DNA of 6,468 nt from Candidatus Omnitrophota bacterium (GTDB lineage Bacteria; Omnitrophota; Gorgyraeia; Gygaellales; Profunditerraquicolaceae). The position numbers and the translations under genes are program-made. Under the pieces are notes generated by a model. It was not told the origin of the DNA and searched no databases. It saw nothing but the letters and a program-made list of their open reading frames with translations. Below are positions 4,532 to 6,468 of the stretch, in pieces. Position 1 is the stretch's first letter. The number at the start of each line of letters is the position of its first letter. The stretch is from assembly GCA_030691725.1 (NCBI GenBank), contig JAUYDQ010000051.1:1-6468 (forward strand), in the 5' to 3' direction.

Positions 4532-4669
4532 TTATTTTACCTTTTTATTCAAAATTTCTTTACATTTTAAACATACTATTAATCTTTCTCTTTTTTCATT
4601 TATAATCGTAAATATTGCTACCAAATAATTATGTGATAATTTCTCTCCGCATCTCATACAGCTATTCAT
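4532..4669 (-). CDS. Tiny two-CxxC putative zinc-binding protein
   Basis: This 45-aa protein has C4-x2-C7 (CMRC) and C33-x2-C36 (CLKC) separated by 25 residues, a plausible zinc ribbon. The middle LVAIFTIINEKRERLIV would supply the two beta strands and the turn, and the end KEILNKKVK is basic. The start is supported by AAAGGAG eight bases before ATG 4669 and by an extended -10 promoter upstream. It is AT-rich like its surroundings. No partner gene is in the same transcript; the ORF6N remnant lies downstream. Nucleic-acid binding or metal storage are possible, and I do not recognise a named family. The gene is short enough to be missed by default gene callers. Confidence 0.68.
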   Translation of the reverse strand: MNSCMRCGEKLSHNYLVAIFTIINEKRERLIVCLKCKEILNKKVK

Positions 4670-4768
4670 TTTAATTTCTCCTTTTTTACCGCACGGTACA
4701 AAAACTATATCTGTCCTACAGAGTAAGACATATTCAGCACCCTAAGACCCTATCCCTTATGATATGTT

Positions 4769-4789
4769 ATTATACCATATAGTTATGGT
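4769..4789 (-). promoter_or_regulatory. Extended -10 promoter with overlapping inverted repeat
   Basis: The minus strand reads TGGTATAAT (4777-4769), an extended -10 element that would start transcription near 4762 for the 45-aa gene, with a leader of about 93 nt. Overlapping it, ACCATA (4774-4779) and TATGGT (4784-4789) form a perfect inverted repeat with a 4-nt centre, a possible repressor site. Confidence 0.5.
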
Positions 4790-4837
4790 TTTTAACGGAC
4801 TTCGGTAAAGCTTCATAATCAATTTAAGGAGGAACCG

Positions 4838-4957
4838 ATGCAGAAATACTGAGAATTCACTCAAAAGAATGTGTTTAGCGAACTTCTATCTTTACTGGGT
4901 AGGATGACACAAGAAAATTTAAACCAGCAGATTTGTTTTCCTAACATCCATAAATAA
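4838..4957 (+). pseudogene. N-terminal fragment of an integrase-type transposase
   Basis: AAGGAGG at 4826-4832 stands five bases before ATG 4838. The frame reads MQKY, then an in-frame TGA at 4850-4852, then EFTQKNVFSELLSLLGRMTQENLNQQI. That segment matches, as I recall, the start of rve-type integrase/transposases common in uncultured bacteria, whose next residues resemble K-F-L-K-x-E-N-x-I-L-R. Here the likeness stops after QQI, and a TAA follows at 4955-4957. The TGA most likely replaced a TGG, since the position often bears an aromatic residue and other genes here use TGA as stop. The remnant ends right at the terminator of the cold-shock gene. No inverted terminal repeats or target duplication are visible. 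Confidence 0.65.
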
Positions 4958-4958
4958 A

Positions 4959-4993
4959 ATAAGGCCCGTCACTGTACTAGAGCCGGGCCTTAT
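4959..4993 (-). terminator. Rho-independent terminator of the cold-shock gene
   Basis: ATAAGGCCCG (4959-4968) and CGGGCCTTAT (4984-4993) form a perfect 10-bp GC-rich stem with a 15-nt loop. On the minus strand the T-rich tail TTATTTTATTTAT follows. It begins 12 bp after the cold-shock stop codon. Confidence 0.88.
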
Positions 4994-5005
4994 CTACATC
5001 CAAAA

Positions 5006-5209
5006 TTACACCTTTCTTACGTTTGTTGCCTGGGGGCCTTTTGGACCCTCTTCAACTTCAAATTCAACTGCTTGTCCCTCGGCTAAAGATTTAAAACCTT
5101 CGCCCTGGATCGCATTGTGATGAACAAAACAATCCTTGCTTCCGTCATCAGGCGTTATAAATCCATAGCCTTTCTGATCGCTGAACCATTTAACTTTACC
5201 TTTTGCCAT
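5006..5209 (-). CDS. cspA: CspA-family cold-shock protein
   Basis: This 67-aa protein is a complete cold-shock domain, a five-strand beta barrel that binds single-stranded RNA and DNA and melts RNA secondary structure. K-W-F at residues 7-9, RNP1 KGYGFI at 13-18 and RNP2 CFVHH at 27-31 carry the nucleic-acid-contacting aromatics W8, F9, Y15, F17 and F28. The domain ends with [13 protein letters not shown]2 usually begins with an aliphatic residue such as V or I; a Cys at 27 is uncommon. The start is supported by AAGGAGG nine bases upstream. The gene is a single-gene transcript: strong promoter at 5330-5358, leader of about 114 nt, terminator at 4959-4993. The leader contains competing stems, so RNA-level control by temperature is likely. 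Family identity is certain; whether it is cold-induced is inferred. Confidence 0.96.
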   Translation of the reverse strand: MAKGKVKWFSDQKGYGFITPDDGSKDCFVHHNAIQGEGFKSLAEGQAVEFEVEEGPKGPQATNVRKV

Positions 5210-5251
5210 TATCCGCTGCCTCCTTCCAATAAGATTTTAGCAAATAATAGC

Positions 5252-5312
5252 AAAAAGAAAAAACGCAAGGCGAATTACTTCTTTACCTTGCGGTTGTAAA
5301 CTTCTATTCGCC
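5252..5312 (-). promoter_or_regulatory. Structured leader of the cold-shock gene with terminator-like stem
   Basis: In RNA order on the minus strand there are four segments: GGCGAAU (5312-5306), CGCAAGG (5292-5286), AUUCGCC (5275-5269) and CCUUGCG (5270-5264), then UUUUUUCUUUUU (5263-5252). Segments 1 and 3 pair perfectly over 7 bp, and segments 2 and 4 pair perfectly over 7 bp with the U-run behind. Segments 3 and 4 share two bases, so both stems cannot form fully. The first stem to be made would disfavour the terminator. This is the layout of an attenuator, or alternatively of a pseudoknot. It sits 43 bp before the start codon. Confidence 0.6.
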
Positions 5313-5329
5313 TATTTACTAAGAAATTT

Positions 5330-5358
5330 AGTATAACCTAATCTTGGCTCTTTGTCAA
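5330..5358 (-). promoter_or_regulatory. Near-consensus sigma-70 promoter of the cold-shock gene
   Basis: TTGACA (5358-5353) and TATACT (5335-5330) are 17 bp apart. Transcription would begin near 5323. The inverted repeat TACTAA (5317-5322) / TTAGTA (5328-5333) covers the start site and part of the -10 box. Confidence 0.85.
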
Positions 5359-5384
5359 TTAAATTATAACGCCAGTCAAAGAGC
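5347..5384. repeat. Inverted repeat enclosing the -35 region of the cold-shock promoter
   Basis: GCTCTTTG (5347-5354) and CAAAGAGC (5377-5384) are perfect 8-bp arms 22 bp apart. The left arm overlaps the -35 box. It could be a regulator-binding site or a loop-forming pair. Confidence 0.4.
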
Positions 5385-5420
5385 AGGTCCTAACGACCAT
5401 TCTAAAGCTACCAGGCAAGT

Positions 5421-5451
5421 CTAGAGCAGAAAGTTAAGTTTACTGCTTTAG
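5421..5451. repeat. 9-bp hairpin in the intergenic region
   Basis: CTAGAGCAG (5421-5429) and CTGCTTTAG (5443-5451) pair over nine positions with one G-U when read as RNA. No T-run follows on either strand. In the gene-free stretch 5210-5550 the other items are the cold-shock leader and promoter, the inverted repeat at 5347-5384 and the hairpin at 5491-5548. Confidence 0.35.
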
Positions 5452-5490
5452 AAAACAGCTATTTCCCTATCATCTAAAGAATGCGTATAA

Positions 5491-5548
5491 TTTTTGCACT
5501 GGCCGCTTCCATTTTTAAAAATAGAAACGCCCCCTTTACTTGCAAAAA
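5491..5548 (-). other. Long hairpin just after the hydrolase gene
   Basis: TTTTTGCA (5491-5498) pairs with TGCAAAAA (5541-5548). Inside, GGCCGCTTCCATTTTT (5501-5516) is nearly complementary to the following AAAAATAGAAACGCC (5517-5531), with one mismatch and two wobble pairs in RNA. It lies two bases beyond the hydrolase stop and probably marks the 3' end of that mRNA, though no U-run follows the outer stem. Confidence 0.5.
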
Positions 5549-5550
5549 TC

Positions 5551-6360
5551 TTAAAACAATTTTTTAATTTTGCTTTTCTTAAACTGATCTGTTAGTAACA
5601 CTCTAATCTTATGAAACCCTTCATCCCGTATTCGTTTCGTTATCTTTCTTACTGCTACCCGGGGATTATTGTTATGACGACTTAAATGTGCGAGAAAAAT
5701 ATATTTCGGAATATTATTAGTTGAATTCTTAATAATTTTAACTATCGCTTCAGCCGCTGCCTCGTTGCTAAGATGCTGTTTCCAGTTTGAGTGAGACGGA
5801 GGGTTATTTTTTATCATTTCTAAATCATGATTTGCTTCAATGACTAAACAATGAGAATTACTTAAAGCATCTCTCATTTCTTGGGAAACTCGCGTTGTGT
5901 CTGTTAAATACCCTATTTTATAGGCTTTATTCTTGTGTCCATATTCTATGCAAAAACCATGGGGTTGCCCAACATTACCCCCTTTATGAACTGAACTGAA
6001 TGGCTTAATTTTAAATTCTTTTATTGAAAACATCCGGGCACTATGATTTTTTATAAGATATTTTGGGCATGCTGATTTAAGATCATTGCCCTTAAGCACG
6101 GTTTTTCTATGAATATAAATAGGAATGCGAAACTCTTTTGCGATTTTAAATGTATCTGAATGGACATGATCCCCGTGACCATGCGTAACAAGAATTCCAT
6201 TGATTTTTGCTAGCCGCAAATCAATCTCGCATAACATTTGGCGGAAGCTCTCCGTTGATGTCCTCCCACCGCAATCAACTAGTATCGCACTCCGTCCAGT
6301 CCATATGGCAGTACAGTTACCTGAACTCCCGCTTTTTAAGACACAAATCTTTAACGACAA
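5551..6360 (-). CDS. Metallo-beta-lactamase-fold hydrolase, YycJ/WalJ-like
   Basis: This 269-aa protein has the complete metal-binding set of the fold. THGHGDH gives H60, H62, D64 and H65, and further candidates are H125, D154 in YLTDTT, H178 in EANHD and H225 in FLAHLS. The N-terminal SSGNC (12-16) and the C-terminal EANHDLEMI and AHLSRHNNNP are marks of the YycJ/WalJ subgroup, probable dinuclear-metal phosphodiesterases linked in Bacillus to the WalKR system and to DNA-repair accuracy. No WalKR genes are nearby, so only the biochemical class is transferable. It is likely cytoplasmic, with length normal for the group (about 260). The start is TTG at 6360, chosen because AAAGGAGG lies four bases upstream and MSLKICVLKSGSSGN begins the domain correctly. 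A promoter lies at 6400-6428. It ends in a lysine-rich tail. Confidence 0.9.
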   Translation of the reverse strand: MSLKICVLKSGSSGNCTAIWTGRSAILVDCGGRTSTESFRQMLCEIDLRLAKINGILVTHGHGDHVHSDTFKIAKEFRIPIYIHRKTVLKGNDLKSACPKYLIKNHSARMFSIKEFKIKPFSSVHKGGNVGQPHGFCIEYGHKNKAYKIGYLTDTTRVSQEMRDALSNSHCLVIEANHDLEMIKNNPPSHSNWKQHLSNEAAAEAIVKIIKNSTNNIPKYIFLAHLSRHNNNPRVAVRKITKRIRDEGFHKIRVLLTDQFKKSKIKKLF

Positions 6361-6399
6361 ACTTCCTCCTTTATTAATATACTATCCGCTTGTAAACTC

Positions 6400-6428
6400 A
6401 TATTAAATTCAGAAATCTGTTTCTGCAA
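6400..6428 (-). promoter_or_regulatory. Promoter of the hydrolase gene with palindrome in the spacer
   Basis: TTGCAG (6428-6423) and TAATAT (6405-6400) are 17 bp apart on the minus strand, so transcription would start near 6393, 33 nt before the TTG start. CAGAAA (6410-6415) and TTTCTG (6420-6425) form a perfect inverted repeat within the spacer and -35 box, a candidate operator. Confidence 0.65.
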
Positions 6429-6441
6429 AATTCAGGGGACA

Positions 6442-6468
6442 TAGTACTTAATTATGAATTAAGTACTA
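6442..6468. repeat. Perfect 12-bp inverted repeat at the window end
   Basis: TAGTACTTAATT (6442-6453) and AATTAAGTACTA (6457-6468) are perfect arms with a 3-nt centre, preceded by AGGGGACA at 6434-6441. The sequence stops exactly at the end of the right arm, so the palindrome may extend further. The layout resembles REP-type ends recognised by single-strand (Y1) transposases. Confidence 0.6.

Noticed and set aside
5481..5567. 28-codon plus-strand frame starting MRIIFALAAS
   Set aside because: It has no Shine-Dalgarno, runs through the long hairpin, and overlaps the end of the hydrolase gene.

Overview
The window looks like a chromosomal segment of an uncultivated, AT-leaning Gram-negative-type bacterium. 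Candidatus Omnitrophota or a relative is my best guess, from the style of the genes: an RRM protein, a CxxC-x17-CxxC zinc ribbon, a small lysine-rich protein beginning MARDN, and an ORF6N remnant. This is an inference without any search. The standard code fits: TGA ends the RRM and Smr-like genes and TGG encodes Trp. Strong AGGAGG-type Shine-Dalgarno sites and -35/-10 promoters are easy to see.

Left part, plus strand (about 149-1758): a promoter drives an RRM RNA-binding protein with a basic tail of ten-residue repeats. It overlaps by 4 bp a small Smr-like protein. Then comes a decayed cyclophilin gene that keeps its Shine-Dalgarno, its signal-like N-terminus and its C-terminal end but has lost the catalytic core. 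A YkgJ-type cysteine-cluster protein follows. Middle part (1897-3180): a GIY-YIG protein on the minus strand and a divergent PlsC-type acyltransferase on the plus strand, separated by REP-like sequence. The PlsC promoter sits so close that its mRNA should be almost leaderless. Right part, all real genes on the minus strand (3387-6360): a 56-aa zinc ribbon, a 52-aa lysine-rich protein behind a palindrome-rich leader, a broken ORF6N gene, a 45-aa two-CxxC protein, a cold-shock protein, and a YycJ/WalJ-like metallo-beta-lactamase-fold hydrolase. A transposase N-terminal fragment with an in-frame TGA lies on the plus strand before the cold-shock gene.

Two themes stand out. First, there are many small nucleic-acid-binding or zinc-binding proteins (RRM, Smr-like, CspA, two tiny zinc ribbons, one basic peptide), most with their own promoter. 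That suggests a scattered cold/RNA-handling gene set rather than one pathway operon. Second, intergenic DNA is dense in palindromes, dispersed repeats and gene remnants. The most interesting is the cold-shock leader: between a near-consensus promoter and the gene lie two mutually exclusive stems, one of them an intrinsic-terminator-like hairpin with a U-rich tail. This is a candidate RNA attenuator or thermosensor. I found no CRISPR array, tRNA, rRNA or complete mobile element.
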